Of a DNA stretch of 58,446 bases, positions 1 through 8,540 are shown one piece after another. The notes under the pieces were generated by a model. The model was not told where the DNA came from, searched no databases, and was given only the letters and a program-made list of their open reading frames with translations. The first letter of the stretch is position 1, and every line of letters starts with the position of its first letter. Origin of the DNA: Kineosporia babensis (GTDB lineage Bacteria > Actinomycetota > Actinomycetes > Actinomycetales > Kineosporiaceae); NCBI RefSeq assembly GCF_021129305.1, contig NZ_JAJOMB010000036.1:1-58446 (forward strand), written 5' to 3'. A program made the position numbers and the translations under genes.

Positions 1-140
1 GTCACCGATTCCTCGCCTCCAGCGCCGCGCGATGGGGCTGATCCGCAGTCCCTGTTCAGCAAGCCGGTGAGACTTGTTAGCTCCCTGTAGTGCAGCCCGG
101 ATAGGACGACGCCGGCGGATGACGGGTCAGGCCCACTGAG
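1..140. other. Left flank, no gene seen
   Basis: Sequence left of the insertion element. No open frame with a plausible start and ribosome binding site is visible, and I see no obvious repeat. It may be the remainder of a locus interrupted by the insertion sequence. Confidence 0.4.
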
Positions 141-1536
141 GTGGTGTAACGGTCGTGTCGCGTGATTCTTCTTGGCTGGTCAGGCGGTGATTGCCTGGAT
201 GTCGGGTGTGTCCTCCTTCGTGGTTGCGGGGGTAGTGCGGGCCTGGGCGAGGATTTCGGTGCCGAGGTAGCGGCGGCCCTCGATCCATTCGTCGTGCTGT
301 TCGGCCAGGACGGCCCCGACCAACCGGATCAGCGCGGCCCGGTTGGGGAAGATCCCGACGACGTCGGTGCGGCGGCGGATTTCACGGTTGAGTCGTTCCT
401 GGGGGTTGTTTGACCAGATTTGCCGCCAGAGGGATTTCGGGAACGCGGTGAAGGCCAGGACGTCGGCGCGGGCGTCTTCGAGGTGCTCGGCCACGTGCGG
501 GAGTTTGTCGTGCAGGGTGTCGACGACCCGGTCGAACTGGGCGTGCACGGAGTCGGCGTCGGGCTGGTCGAAGACCGAGTGCAGGAGCGTTTTCACCGAG
601 GGCCACGAGGTTTTCGGGGTAGCAGCCATCAGGTTTGCCGCGTAGTGCGTGCGGCAGCGCTGCCAGGACGCGCCCGGCAGGGTCGCGCCGATCGCGGCGA
701 CCAGACCGGCATGGGCGTCCGAGGTCACGAGCTTCACGCCGCTCAGGCCGCGGGCTGTGAGGTCCCGGAAGAACGACAGCCAGCCCGCGCCGTCCTCAGC
801 GGATGTGACTTTCAGGCCGAGGATCTCGCGGTGCCCGTCGCGGTTGACCCCGACCGCGATCAGGGCGTGCACGTTCGCCACGCGTCCGTCCTCGCGGACC
901 TTCAGCACCAGCGCATCCGCGGCCACGAACGTGTACGGGCCGGCATCCAAGGGCCGGGTCCGGAACGCCTCGACCTGCCCGTCCAGATCCGCGGCCATCG
1001 CGCTGACCTGTGACTTCGACAAGCGGGTGATCCCCAGGGACTCCACGAGCTTCTCCATCCGACGGGTCGAGACGCCCAGCAGGTAGCAGGTCGCCACCAC
1101 GCTCGTCAGGGCAGCCTCCGCCCGCTTGCGGCGCTCCAGCAGCCAGTCCGGGAAATACGTGCCCGCACGGACTTTCGGGATCGCCACGTCGATCGTGCCG
1201 ACCCGGGTGTCGAAGTCCCGGTGCCGGTACCCGTTGCGGGAATTCACCCGATCCGAGGACGGGACGCCGTAGCCGGCGCCGCACAGCGCATCGACCTCGG
1301 CACCCATCAGCGTCGAGATGAACGTGGCCATCATCTGCCGCAGCAGATCCGGCGACGCGGACTCGAGCTGGTCGTTAAGGAACTGGGCAGGATCGATCTG
1401 GGTACTCTGGGTCTTGGCCATCGCGTGTCTCCTACGAGTCGACTCTGGAAGGTCTCTCGAAGAATCACGCGATGGCCGCCCTACACTCGGGTACGCCACG
1501 CCCGCTGCTCAGCGGGCTCCGTGGCCGTTACACCAC
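141..1536 (-). mobile_element. IS256-family insertion sequence
   Basis: A 1.4-kb element whose ends carry matching inverted repeats: GTGGTGTAACGG at 141-152 and its complement at 1525-1536. A second, subterminal 13-nt inverted repeat, CGCGTGATTCTTC, lies at 159-171 with its complement at 1459-1471. A short GC hairpin at 1501-1516 sits between the right end and the transposase start, where it could block read-through transcription from outside. The single gene is a mutator-type transposase. I could not find a convincing direct target duplication, so the exact outer bases may be off by a few nucleotides. Confidence 0.75.
180..1421 (-). CDS. IS256-family (mutator-type) DDE transposase
   Basis: A transposase of 413 residues that would cut and join the ends of the surrounding insertion sequence. 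The sequence shows the IS256 signature: an Asp in the block AADALVLKVR (about D169), the block VTSDAHAGL with the second Asp (about D235), the WQRCRTH segment, and the C-terminal NNPQERLNREIRRRT block with the Glu (about E342). The length matches the family (about 400 residues), so it looks intact. A frame 26 codons longer exists, but the ATG at 1421 has AGGAG 9 nt upstream and matches the family N terminus, so I chose it. Its C terminus reaches nearly to the left inverted repeat. Confidence 0.93.
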   Translation of the reverse strand: MAKTQSTQIDPAQFLNDQLESASPDLLRQMMATFISTLMGAEVDALCGAGYGVPSSDRVNSRNGYRHRDFDTRVGTIDVAIPKVRAGTYFPDWLLERRKRAEAALTSVVATCYLLGVSTRRMEKLVESLGITRLSKSQVSAMAADLDGQVEAFRTRPLDAGPYTFVAADALVLKVREDGRVANVHALIAVGVNRDGHREILGLKVTSAEDGAGWLSFFRDLTARGLSGVKLVTSDAHAGLVAAIGATLPGASWQRCRTHYAANLMAATPKTSWPSVKTLLHSVFDQPDADSVHAQFDRVVDTLHDKLPHVAEHLEDARADVLAFTAFPKSLWRQIWSNNPQERLNREIRRRTDVVGIFPNRAALIRLVGAVLAEQHDEWIEGRRYLGTEILAQARTTPATTKEDTPDIQAITA

Positions 1537-1829
1537 TCTCGTGGACTCCACTGGATGACGTGCCTGATAGCCACCGCCAGCAGGATGATCAAGCTCACAG
1601 CACTGGCGATGACCAAAAGATCAAGCAAGGCTTCTCCAAGTGATGAGTCGCGTTGGGTTCAGGGGGCAGCAGCAATGGCCAGATTCCCTGCCGTACAGAA
1701 AGATCCAGAGGATGGATGGACTGGTGCTGTGGGATGTGCGGGAGGACCGAGCCCAGCACATCTCGCCACCTGGATCGGCCCGAGCGAGCGCCGGGCCGAT
1801 CCAGGGTCGCCTTCAGCTCGGAGCAGGCG
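1537..1829. other. Intergenic, possible disrupted small membrane ORF
   Basis: Between the insertion sequence and the first accessory gene. On the minus strand a TTG at 1628, preceded by GGAGA, opens a short frame encoding a hydrophobic helix (core LVIASAVSLIILLAVAI). It runs into the insertion sequence and stops at 1509. It could be the start of a small membrane protein gene cut by the element, but the evidence is thin. Confidence 0.25.
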
Positions 1830-2144
1830 TCACAGGTACTTGTCGAGTCCCTCTTCTCCGGCGAGCTCTTCGGCCATCCCCCACTCTCCGGCCTCGAGCA
1901 ATGCGTGGATCTGAGTGCGGGTGCGCTGAGGATCCGGTTTTGGTTTCTCGCCGATGATGAGCCGTTGCCCTTTACCGGTGCCCAGTCCGATTCCCCATTC
2001 GGAGAAGCAGGATTCGCACAGGTAGGCCCAGAATCCTTGGACGGTGCGTGCGTCGTAGGCGGCGTTGACGGCCGGACCGTCGGGGTGCTTCACGGGGTGG
2101 GTGTCGCAGTGGACGGGGCTGGATATGTAGGTCTCGTCGGCCAT
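1830..2144 (-). CDS. Small hypothetical protein with Cys/His pairs
   Basis: A 104-residue protein that I do not recognise. The ATG at 2144 has AGGAG about 8 nt upstream. The N-terminal half has HCDTH and, about 30 residues later, CESC, a spacing that could bind a zinc ion; this is inference only. No signal peptide or membrane segment is visible. It is the last of a series of single-gene units on the minus strand, preceded by a terminator and a long hairpin in the upstream intergenic region. Confidence 0.65.
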   Translation of the reverse strand: MADETYISSPVHCDTHPVKHPDGPAVNAAYDARTVQGFWAYLCESCFSEWGIGLGTGKGQRLIIGEKPKPDPQRTRTQIHALLEAGEWGMAEELAGEEGLDKYL

Positions 2145-2230
2145 GGTTGCTCCTGGGGTTGATGGCAGGTTCGAAAGGCCTTTCAGGCATGGAGATCGCA
2201 GCGGCTGATGAGGCGCTGCGGTGTGGGGAC

Positions 2231-2277
2231 ATGCCTGCAGGTCGGTTCCACCGATTGCAGAACCGACCTGCAGGCAT
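2231..2277 (-). repeat. 17-bp perfect hairpin with GCAGGTCG arms
   Basis: Arms 2231-2247 and 2261-2277 are perfectly complementary around a 13-nt loop. The arms contain GCAGGTCG and CGACCTGC, also found in the hairpin at 9297-9335. It sits about 90 nt upstream of the start at 2144, so it may act as an operator or attenuator. Confidence 0.6.
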
Positions 2278-2309
2278 AAGAAAACGCTCCGGCCGATGGC
2301 GGGAGCGTT
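2278..2309 (-). terminator. Rho-independent terminator, minus strand
   Basis: Read on the minus strand, ACGCTCC and GGAGCGT (2284-2290, 2302-2308) form a stem followed by TTTTCTT. It lies downstream of the gene ending at 2462. Confidence 0.7.
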
Positions 2310-2461
2310 GGGTAGACGGCGCTGTATTCGAGTTCCTGGTGCGCCCTGTCGCGGATCGCTGGCCAGCCTCAGGATGACGGGTGGCCCCGTGACGTCGCTG
2401 TGTCGCTGCGGCCGGTCACCACATGTCTGCAGGAATTTTCAGACGAGTGGCTCCTGCGGCG

Positions 2462-3070
2462 TCACGACTGGTCTGGGGAGTCGGACGGTTCCGGATGGAC
2501 GGCTACGGCGCGCACGTCCTTGGCCAGTCTCCACCGTTGGAGCAGGTCCAGACCCCAGAGGTGGGCTGCGGTGAAGGTGGGAAAGGTCGTGTCGTTGCCG
2601 TTCCAGGTGTCGGGGTCGCTGTGGGTGCTGACCTGGATGGCGAAGGGTCCGGGATGCGTCAGCACATCCTGGAATTCTTTCGGTGCGGACGTATCCCAGC
2701 CGTCGGTGGTGCGAGGGCCCATCACCAGGGCTGGGCCGAAGACGAGTGGGGCGTCCGGGGTCGGCATGGATGTTGCATCGCCGATGGCGGTGGCGCGGTG
2801 GACCTGGGCCAGGTGGCTGGCCCGCATGTTGAGTTTGATCCCTGGCCCGGCCGTTTCCTCTCGGACGGCCAGGATGCTGTCGGGGTGGCTGAGTCTCCAG
2901 GCCGCTACGGTCCCCCACAGCAGACGCTGTTGGGCAGCGATCGGCCCATCGCTGAGCCGCACGATGCGCACGGGGCTCAGGAAGGTCTGCGGGATGAGGA
3001 CGGCCGTGATGATTTCACGGCGCGGGGCCACCTGCGGGGCGGGCAGCTGCGGAGGTAGAGGGTGAGACAT
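2462..3070 (-). CDS. DUF3846-like hypothetical protein
   Basis: A 202-residue protein. The ATG at 3070 has AAGGAG at a good distance. The middle carries a pattern resembling DUF3846 proteins: an N-x-RA motif (LNMRASHLAQ), then a hydrophobic segment LVFGPALVMGPRT, a DG turn and a PKEF segment. The protein at 12133-12621 has the same order (FNERATALWW, IVGPAVLHGP, DGES, PEEL) and a similar C-terminal tail, so I treat the two as paralogues. DUF3846 proteins are common on actinobacterial mobile elements and have no established function. Assignment by eye only. Confidence 0.6.
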   Translation of the reverse strand: MSHPLPPQLPAPQVAPRREIITAVLIPQTFLSPVRIVRLSDGPIAAQQRLLWGTVAAWRLSHPDSILAVREETAGPGIKLNMRASHLAQVHRATAIGDATSMPTPDAPLVFGPALVMGPRTTDGWDTSAPKEFQDVLTHPGPFAIQVSTHSDPDTWNGNDTTFPTFTAAHLWGLDLLQRWRLAKDVRAVAVHPEPSDSPDQS

Positions 3071-3309
3071 GTTGCGCTCCTTCGTGGTGGGTGGCGCGGT
3101 CCGGTGAATGACGACGATCCAGCGTTCTCCCTAAGCCAGGCGCACGATGGGAAGCATCACGAAATACCCTTTTCCTTAAGCTTTTTCGGGATGCCGGATT
3201 CGCTCTTGTCGTTGGTACGTGCAGCCCGGCGCCCGGGCGTGTATCCCGGGCAGTCAAGGGCTTTCGCTGCGCTCCTGGGCCGGGCAGGCCGCCGGCGTTC
3301 AGGGCGACC

Positions 3310-3828
3310 TCACGGGTTGAAGGTGGTGCCCTCAGCCCGGCGAACGCTCGTGTCGACGTCACCGGTGTGCTGCTGCACGGGAGCATGGTGCGCCGTGACC
3401 AGAGGCAGGCTCGAGATGTGCTGAACCGCGACGATGTACGCCTGTCCCTGTGGCGTAGCAGCGAACAGGTGGACGACCGTGATCGGCGATCCGTGCTCGG
3501 CCGCCGCGGCCCGAAGGTCAGCCTCCGTCTTGTTCCACGAGGTCCGGACCCTGGCGGCGTAGGTACCCTCCAGGGACGACAGCTCGGGCAACTGGATCGG
3601 CAGCACGTAATGGCCGCCCGCGAGGACAGTGACGGCGAAAATCTTTTCGGGGCGGGCGTTGGCGTGATGGACCGCATTCAGCATGTTCACCAGCGAGGCT
3701 CGATCCTGCGGATTCAGCGAGTGCTCGGTCGGGTCAGTCGGGCCGGTGGCGGGACCGGTGCCCGGAGCATCACCGCTCGAGGTCTGGCCCGTGGATTCCT
3801 CGTGGGAACGGTCGGGATGAGGCTGCAT
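3310..3828 (-). CDS. Hypothetical protein, shares domain with 5146 and 9465 genes
   Basis: A 172-residue protein of unknown function. A longer frame exists, but the ATG at 3828 has GAAGGAG about 5 nt upstream and is the likely start. After a polar, Pro/Thr/Gly-rich N terminus of about 60 residues comes a domain (PEKIFAVTVLAGGHYVLPIQLPELSSLEG onwards, as two or three strands) that parallels the N-terminal domains of the proteins at 5146-6102 (HPDQVFVVSVLG) and 9465-10949 (SPDRLFVVDVTG, then EIALPELTVFTG). These look like one small family multiplied within this region. A terminator lies just upstream, so it is probably transcribed alone. Confidence 0.65.
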   Translation of the reverse strand: MQPHPDRSHEESTGQTSSGDAPGTGPATGPTDPTEHSLNPQDRASLVNMLNAVHHANARPEKIFAVTVLAGGHYVLPIQLPELSSLEGTYAARVRTSWNKTEADLRAAAAEHGSPITVVHLFAATPQGQAYIVAVQHISSLPLVTAHHAPVQQHTGDVDTSVRRAEGTTFNP

Positions 3829-3852
3829 GGTTCTCCTTCGGTGGGCACGGCC

Positions 3853-3888
3853 GCAAAAGGCCTGCGACCCTGAGCGGATCGCAGGCCG
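3853..3888 (-). terminator. Rho-independent terminator, minus strand
   Basis: A 9-bp perfect stem (3859-3867 and 3879-3887, GGCCTGCGA and TCGCAGGCC) followed on the minus strand by TTTT. It sits 25 nt upstream of the gene starting at 3828. Confidence 0.7.
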
Positions 3889-4018
3889 TTGCGGTGTGCG
3901 CGGATGGGGGTTGGTGCTCATCAGGCAGGGCCTGACATGCTGGTGGCCGGTTCGTCGTACCGGATGCATCAGCGTCCGGTACCGATCACCGAGCCCGGCC
4001 CCAGGCGACTCTGCGCAC

Positions 4019-4051
4019 AAGAAAAGCCGCCCAGGCAGCGCATGGGCGGCT
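4019..4051 (-). terminator. Rho-independent terminator, minus strand
   Basis: A 9-bp perfect stem (4025-4033 and 4043-4051) followed on the minus strand by TTTTCTT. It lies downstream of the gene ending at 4131, so two terminators stand in tandem between 4131 and 3828. Confidence 0.7.
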
Positions 4052-4130
4052 ATCTGTTCGTGAAAGACGATTCCGGCGAATGCTTCCCACAGTGAGGACT
4101 GGACGCTAGCCAGAGCTTTCGTGCTCTAGA

Positions 4131-4472
4131 TCAACGATCCGGTTGCGTGTCCTGGATCAAGCGGCCGTACACGTCGCCCTCGATGTAGGTGACGACGCCC
4201 TCTCCCTCGGGCTCACGCATCGCCCAGTGGTAGTGAGCGCGGTACCAGACGATCGACCAGCCAGCCTCGCTCAGAGCCTCGTACACGGTGGCATCCCCGC
4301 CTGATCCGGCGAAGAAACCGTCGCCGCTCATGCCCGGCGGTTCTACCAGCGGCAAGGCTTGCGTCGCTTGGCGGGACAGGATGTGCAGGACGTCCTGCAC
4401 GGTGCGGGCTTTGCACAGAGCATCGATCTGCGCGTTGATGACGTCCCAAAAGGAGTCACGGTGATGACTCAT
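4131..4472 (-). CDS. Small hypothetical protein
   Basis: 113 residues, not recognised. The ATG at 4472 has AAAGGGA upstream. The sequence is acidic and Gly/Tyr-containing, with an N-terminal helix-like stretch (FWDVINAQIDALCKARTVQDVLH, split here as two turns of one helix) and a C-terminal half rich in aromatic residues. No membrane segment or signal peptide. The terminator at 4019-4051 follows it, so it is likely monocistronic or the end of a short unit with the gene at 4578. Confidence 0.6.
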   Translation of the reverse strand: MSHHRDSFWDVINAQIDALCKARTVQDVLHILSRQATQALPLVEPPGMSGDGFFAGSGGDATVYEALSEAGWSIVWYRAHYHWAMREPEGEGVVTYIEGDVYGRLIQDTQPDR

Positions 4473-4577
4473 GTCGAAATCCCTTTCGCTGAGATGAAGA
4501 ACATCTGATGATCAGGACGGAAGTCCCGGCACAAGCGGGTCTTTCGCCCCGATGCCTGTCGGCACGTTGCCGGAGGG

Positions 4578-4958
4578 CTACTGCAACTGGTCCAGGTAGA
4601 AGCGGACGGTGCGCGCATACTCCGCGCGGTAGGCAGCGTCATGGTCGAACTGCAGGTACGTCAGGTCTGACTCGCAGTACGTGAGAATGATGCGCTCCCG
4701 GGAGGAGGCCCACGCCCTCCGATAACGGTTCGAGCAGAACTCCAGCTCTCGGAATCCGTCGGGTGGGAACAGGTCGTAGGCGGATTCCAGGTCCGCGAAC
4801 GAGCGGTGCACCGGAACGCCGTGCGGTGCCTGCGTTGGGCTCCTGTCGGTTGTCCAGACGTACCGTTGTCTCCACTGCGGCCAGGGGACCGGGTCGTCCC
4901 CGGCAGCCGGCTGACTCTCAGCCTCGGTGGCACGGCTGGAGGGTTGCTGGTCGTTCAT
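4578..4958 (-). CDS. Small hypothetical protein
   Basis: 126 residues, not recognised. The ATG at 4958 has AGGAG 7 nt upstream. The N terminus is polar and low-complexity; the C-terminal two thirds contain a compact, aromatic-rich domain with RSFADLESAYDLFPPDG and a Tyr/Asp-rich end. No membrane segments. Separated by about 100 nt from the gene at 4131, so it may share a transcript with it. Confidence 0.6.
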   Translation of the reverse strand: MNDQQPSSRATEAESQPAAGDDPVPWPQWRQRYVWTTDRSPTQAPHGVPVHRSFADLESAYDLFPPDGFRELEFCSNRYRRAWASSRERIILTYCESDLTYLQFDHDAAYRAEYARTVRFYLDQLQ

Positions 4959-5145
4959 GTGAACTCCTGTTCTTGGCTTGGGCCGGGCGTTCCACCGCGG
5001 CCATGAGTGGTGTCTTGTTCCGGAGCGGTTCTGCGGATGCTGCGCCGCACCGCTGTGACCGTGTGCCTGCTGTGCCGGCAGTTCCCGCGTCTGGCTCAGG
5101 GAACCTCGACGTCTGCTGCTGGACGCTCGGCCCGATGGCTGGTGG

Positions 5146-6102
5146 TCAGTCGTCCGGGCTCATCTCTCGCTCCGGGAGGAGGGCATCCAGGACCTGGGCA
5201 CAGCGATCCGCGAGGTGGGTGGCCTCCGCCGGTCCCAGGTTCTCGGCGACCATCACGTCGACCATGGTCATGATCATCGACAGGTTCGTCAGGCACGGAT
5301 CCGCCGGAGGATCAGAAGGGCTCATCAGGGCCTGCGGCCACCGATCACTCCACCCCATCACCGGCTGGCTGATGCGGCAGGCACGATCGAGGGCCTGGCG
5401 AGCGCGGGTCGGTTCGCCACGCTGCTGGTGGATGCCGGCCAGCACAGAGCCTGCCAGGGCGTCCAGGGGTCCGGTCGCGGTGATGGACAGGTTCCGCCAG
5501 AACCGCACCGAGTCCTCATCCAGGTCGGCCAGGCAGGCGAAGGCCAGCATCCGGTCCCTCAGCGCGTCCAGGCAGGCGTCCTGCACGGAGCGAGGGAGCT
5601 TGCTGCGCGGCTCGGCGCGCAGGATGTGGCGGGCATGCTGCAGCGCAAGGCGGCGTTGTTCGCGCACCGTGCAGGCGATCGGGTCGATGTCCTCGGCCTG
5701 GTCACGGTTGTGGTGCTGGGTGAGAGGTGCGTTCACCTGACGGCTGCCGGTGACGTCGGCGTGAACGATGGTCCATCCCATGCTTTCGATCTGGCTGCGG
5801 GCGGCCTCGGCGAAATGTCGGGCTTGCGGGGAGTAGGCGAACACGTAGACGTGGTGGATACGGCGTCCTAGTTCAGCCGAGGTCAATTGGATCTTGAAGT
5901 TCAGAAATTTCCACCTCTGCTCGCTCGGGTTCTCGATCGGCTCGACCTCGATGTGGGCCTGCGTCCCGAGGACCGAGACCACGAAGACCTGATCAGGATG
6001 CGACAGCGCCTCGTACCAGGACATCAGTGCGAGATGAAGGTCTTCGACCTCGACCCTGGTGTGGCGCGGGCGGGGATCTGGATGGTGCGGAGAACGATTC
6101 AT
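5146..6102 (-). CDS. DUF4192-like hypothetical protein
   Basis: 318 residues. The ATG at 6102 with AGAGGA upstream is a better start than the longer frame. The N-terminal domain (HPDQVFVVSVLG, then a conserved ESMGWTIVHADVTG block) and the C-terminal half (DALRDRMLAFACLADLD, RFWRNLSI, then LAGSVLAGIHQQRGEPTRAR) have the layout of DUF4192-type actinobacterial proteins, whose role is unknown. The protein at 9465-10949 has the same blocks, including IVHADVTG, and is a clear paralogue. No signal peptide or membrane helix is seen. Confidence 0.6.
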   Translation of the reverse strand: MNRSPHHPDPRPRHTRVEVEDLHLALMSWYEALSHPDQVFVVSVLGTQAHIEVEPIENPSEQRWKFLNFKIQLTSAELGRRIHHVYVFAYSPQARHFAEAARSQIESMGWTIVHADVTGSRQVNAPLTQHHNRDQAEDIDPIACTVREQRRLALQHARHILRAEPRSKLPRSVQDACLDALRDRMLAFACLADLDEDSVRFWRNLSITATGPLDALAGSVLAGIHQQRGEPTRARQALDRACRISQPVMGWSDRWPQALMSPSDPPADPCLTNLSMIMTMVDVMVAENLGPAEATHLADRCAQVLDALLPEREMSPDD

Positions 6103-6425
6103 GGCATCCTCTTTCGCTGATGGACAGCTGGTCGGTGAGGTGAGGAACGGCGAGTAGATCCGCCGACCGTTTGAAAAAGAGCCCAGGTGCGCAAGGAACA
6201 CACCGGCCCCGGGAAGGAGGCCACCGTGCGTTTCGTGGTGCTGTCCGTTCGTCCGTCACTAGAACGTCAGCGACGGGTGGCGTGCTCTCGCCGCTCTAGG
6301 GCCGGGTGCCGTCCGGCAAACCGTTGCGCATCAAGTGTTCTCATCACCCTCGACGAGCCGGCTGCCTTGACGATCCCTGCACCGGATTCAGAACAGCGCT
6401 GCACGCCCGGATATCGCCCTCCGTG
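6103..6425. other. Intergenic, nothing clear
   Basis: 323 bases between two minus-strand genes. I see no gene, no strong hairpin with a T-run and no obvious direct repeat; presumably it holds the promoter of the gene starting at 6102. Confidence 0.4.
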
Positions 6426-6908
6426 TCACCCGACCAGGAGGCGCCCTAAGGGCGTATCGCGCTGCACGGCGTACCCGAGCCCTGTGAGCAGATTTTCCAT
6501 TTCGGTCAGACGGGCATCCCGTTCGTTGGTCAGGCCGCGGACGGTGATCCAGTCGATGGAGACCGCCTTACCGGACTTGCCACGGACCACGAACCCTGAC
6601 CTGCTGAGCGACTCGCTCAGGCGCGGGATCCCGCGCCTGGACAGTTCACCCGACACGCCGGAGGGGGTGGTCTGCTGTCCCCACCGGGCTGCGCCTGGCC
6701 GGCCCACTCGGCTCACCGGGGCCCTCATCACCGTGACCCGCAGGGTCGTTCCGTCGCTGAGGGCCGCGACCAGCGTGGATGCCCCGATCTGTTCGACCTC
6801 CTGCACCCGCAGGCCGGAAGGCAACTGAGCGCCGCTGGTGAGGCCTTGCCGGACAAACTCCATTCCTTCCTGATGTGAGGTGGTGTGCTGGTCGGGTGGG
6901 TGGCTCAT
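6426..6908 (-). CDS. Hypothetical protein
   Basis: 160 residues, not recognised. The ATG at 6908 has AAGGAG 9 nt upstream. The middle has alternating hydrophobic strands (STLVAALSDGTTLRVTVM), followed by a Gly/Pro/Arg linker and a C-terminal segment with SIDWITVRGLTNERDARLTEMENLL, shown in part, that looks like a strand then a helix. No membrane segment. It follows the hairpin at 7093-7130. Confidence 0.6.
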   Translation of the reverse strand: MSHPPDQHTTSHQEGMEFVRQGLTSGAQLPSGLRVQEVEQIGASTLVAALSDGTTLRVTVMRAPVSRVGRPGAARWGQQTTPSGVSGELSRRGIPRLSESLSRSGFVVRGKSGKAVSIDWITVRGLTNERDARLTEMENLLTGLGYAVQRDTPLGRLLVG

Positions 6909-7052
6909 GGATGGTCTTCTCCTTTGCCGGATGGATGTTCGTGTTCGGAGGTCAGGACAGCCGGCCCCATCGGACCCATCGACCTATGTCCGGTGCCGGT
7001 GCTGCCGTCGAGGAACGGGCACCCTCGACATCTGTGACGCGACGCTCTGCTG

Positions 7053-7079
7053 AGGCCCGGTAGGCCCGGTAGGCCCGGA
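7053..7079. repeat. Short 9-nt tandem repeat
   Basis: Nearly three copies of the unit GGCCCGGTA in the intergenic region upstream of the gene at 6908. Function unknown; probably replication slippage in GC-rich DNA. Confidence 0.5.
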
Positions 7080-7092
7080 TCAGGCAGCCGGT

Positions 7093-7130
7093 GCAGCCCG
7101 TCCCAGGCGTAGGAAGCTGGGACGGGCTGC
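7093..7130 (-). terminator. 14-bp hairpin, probable terminator
   Basis: Perfect arms at 7093-7106 and 7117-7130 around a 10-nt loop, located 46 nt past the stop of the gene at 7176. There is no T-run, so termination is inferred from position and stem strength. Confidence 0.55.
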
Positions 7131-7175
7131 CGCGGTCCTCGCCGGCCAGGCGATCGAACCTGACAGGTGGCCTGG

Positions 7176-8540
7176 TTACGTTCGGGGGTGGGCGCTGGTG
7201 TCGGCGTGCTGCGCCGCGTGTTGGCCTCTGTCCCATCCCCATCGGTCGTGGATGGTCAGGCTGGCTCCTGGCCTGGTGTGCGGGAACAGGAGGTCGACGT
7301 GGTGGTCGACGGCCTGCTGACGACTGGCCAGGACGGGTAGGAGCCGTTCCTGTCCAACCTGTTTCCCGGCGGCTTCGGTCTGCTCATCGGTGATCTGGCT
7401 GAGCCGCTGCTTAATGCGCACCGCATAGGCGGTCAGGAACGATCGGCGAAAGTGCAGGCTTCTGGTGCGCTGACGCACCTCGGCAGGCTGCTCGCTGTCC
7501 CCGAGGCGGGCCAAGGCACTGGTGGCTTGCTCCAGGAGCGAGTCGAACAGCATCTCCACGACGTCCAGATCGTGACCGAACCCCATGACCGTGCAGTAAC
7601 TCAGTTGCCGGTTGTACACACCCCGGCAGCCGTTGGCGCCGGCGATGCCGTGAAGCAGCAGAGTTTGAGCCGCCACGTACGGAGGTTCCAGCCAGATCCT
7701 GCGTGCCTGAGGCTTCTCGGCCCCGACCCAGGACTGTCCTGCCCTGGTGTGTGAGGCCGATGTTGCCTGCAGCATCGCGTGATCGATGCGGTGACGGGCC
7801 ATGCGCTCGTGGGCCCCGGCGCTGAAAGCCTCCGCCTCGGCCGTGGATGTGCATGCCTCGGCCTTCGCCAGTAACCCCTTGATCCTGCGCAGCACCCGGG
7901 GGTCGACCGCGGACGCCCCCGAGCCCTCACCGGACGGGATCGGCTGGTACTGCCCCGGCAGCGGGCCCAAGCGTTCCAGCGGTGGCAGTTCCAGGATCAC
8001 GGCCACCAGGATCAGCAGCCGGGGCACGAACGTCGTCCATCCCTGGCGCTGCACGTACGCCTGGGGCAGGCTCGTACCTGGCGGCCACCATGGGGGTGCG
8101 TCGGCCTTGGCGACCTGCGCGTGCCAGCGGGGGTCCACCGTGCTGGCAGCGAAGGCGTGCAGGTGATCGGTGACGGCCTCGGCGGCCAAGGCCGCATACT
8201 TGGCTCCCTGGCGACGCCGGACACACCAGATAAGGTCAGCGGGCTGCCAGCCATGGTTCCAGGCGAGCTGCAGCGCCGCGCTCAAGTGCATCGTCAGGTC
8301 CTCGAGCAGAAACGCACGCCAGCCGCCCCGGTCAGGACGCTCCTGCACGTCCAGGATCGTCGCCTTCACACGCCCCCGGTCTCCGTCGCGCAGAGCCCTC
8401 CGTGTCGCGTCCAGCAGGATGTCGCTCACGACGTCGAACGGCGTCTCGGCGTCGAGTCCCGCGAGCGAGCCGCTCCCCTCGGGCGCACCGGGACTCGACG
8501 ATCGACGGGCGCTCGTGTGGGGTCGCTGCCTCTGGGTCAC
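7176..8540 (-). CDS. DUF2786 domain protein
   Basis: 454 residues. The central segment (RIKGLLAKAE, EAEAFSAGAHERMARHRID; about residues 215-255) matches the DUF2786 pattern of a helical hairpin found in many actinobacterial and phage proteins of unknown function. Upstream is an Ala/Trp-rich helical domain with WNHGWQPADLIW; downstream a domain with a Cys/Tyr-rich core (GCRGVYNRQLSYCTVMGFG) followed by long helices. The GTG start at 8540 overlaps the stop of the upstream frame by 4 nt and has GGGAGGG upstream, so translation is probably coupled to that gene. Confidence 0.75.
   Translation of the reverse strand: MTQRQRPHTSARRSSSPGAPEGSGSLAGLDAETPFDVVSDILLDATRRALRDGDRGRVKATILDVQERPDRGGWRAFLLEDLTMHLSAALQLAWNHGWQPADLIWCVRRRQGAKYAALAAEAVTDHLHAFAASTVDPRWHAQVAKADAPPWWPPGTSLPQAYVQRQGWTTFVPRLLILVAVILELPPLERLGPLPGQYQPIPSGEGSGASAVDPRVLRRIKGLLAKAEACTSTAEAEAFSAGAHERMARHRIDHAMLQATSASHTRAGQSWVGAEKPQARRIWLEPPYVAAQTLLLHGIAGANGCRGVYNRQLSYCTVMGFGHDLDVVEMLFDSLLEQATSALARLGDSEQPAEVRQRTRSLHFRRSFLTAYAVRIKQRLSQITDEQTEAAGKQVGQERLLPVLASRQQAVDHHVDLLFPHTRPGASLTIHDRWGWDRGQHAAQHADTSAHPRT

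Larger units (their letters stand above)
2145..2461. other. Intergenic with terminator plus long hairpin
   Basis: 317 bases without a gene. It holds an intrinsic terminator for the upstream minus-strand gene (2278-2309) and, just downstream of that, a 17-bp perfect inverted repeat at 2231-2247 and 2261-2277. A closely similar arrangement occurs at 9297-9370. Confidence 0.6.

Noticed and set aside
133-1544. Target-site duplication around the insertion sequence
   Set aside because: The 8 nt on the two sides do not match, so either the ends are misplaced or the flanks have rearranged.
1509-1628. Short membrane-helix ORF cut by the insertion sequence
   Set aside because: TTG start, only about 39 codons, and no matching remainder on the other side of the element; kept as a remark, not as a gene.
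7053-7079. Resemblance of the GGCCCGGTA tandem repeat to the CRISPR repeat
   Set aside because: Only a short GC-rich piece is shared, with no 36-nt unit and no spacers.
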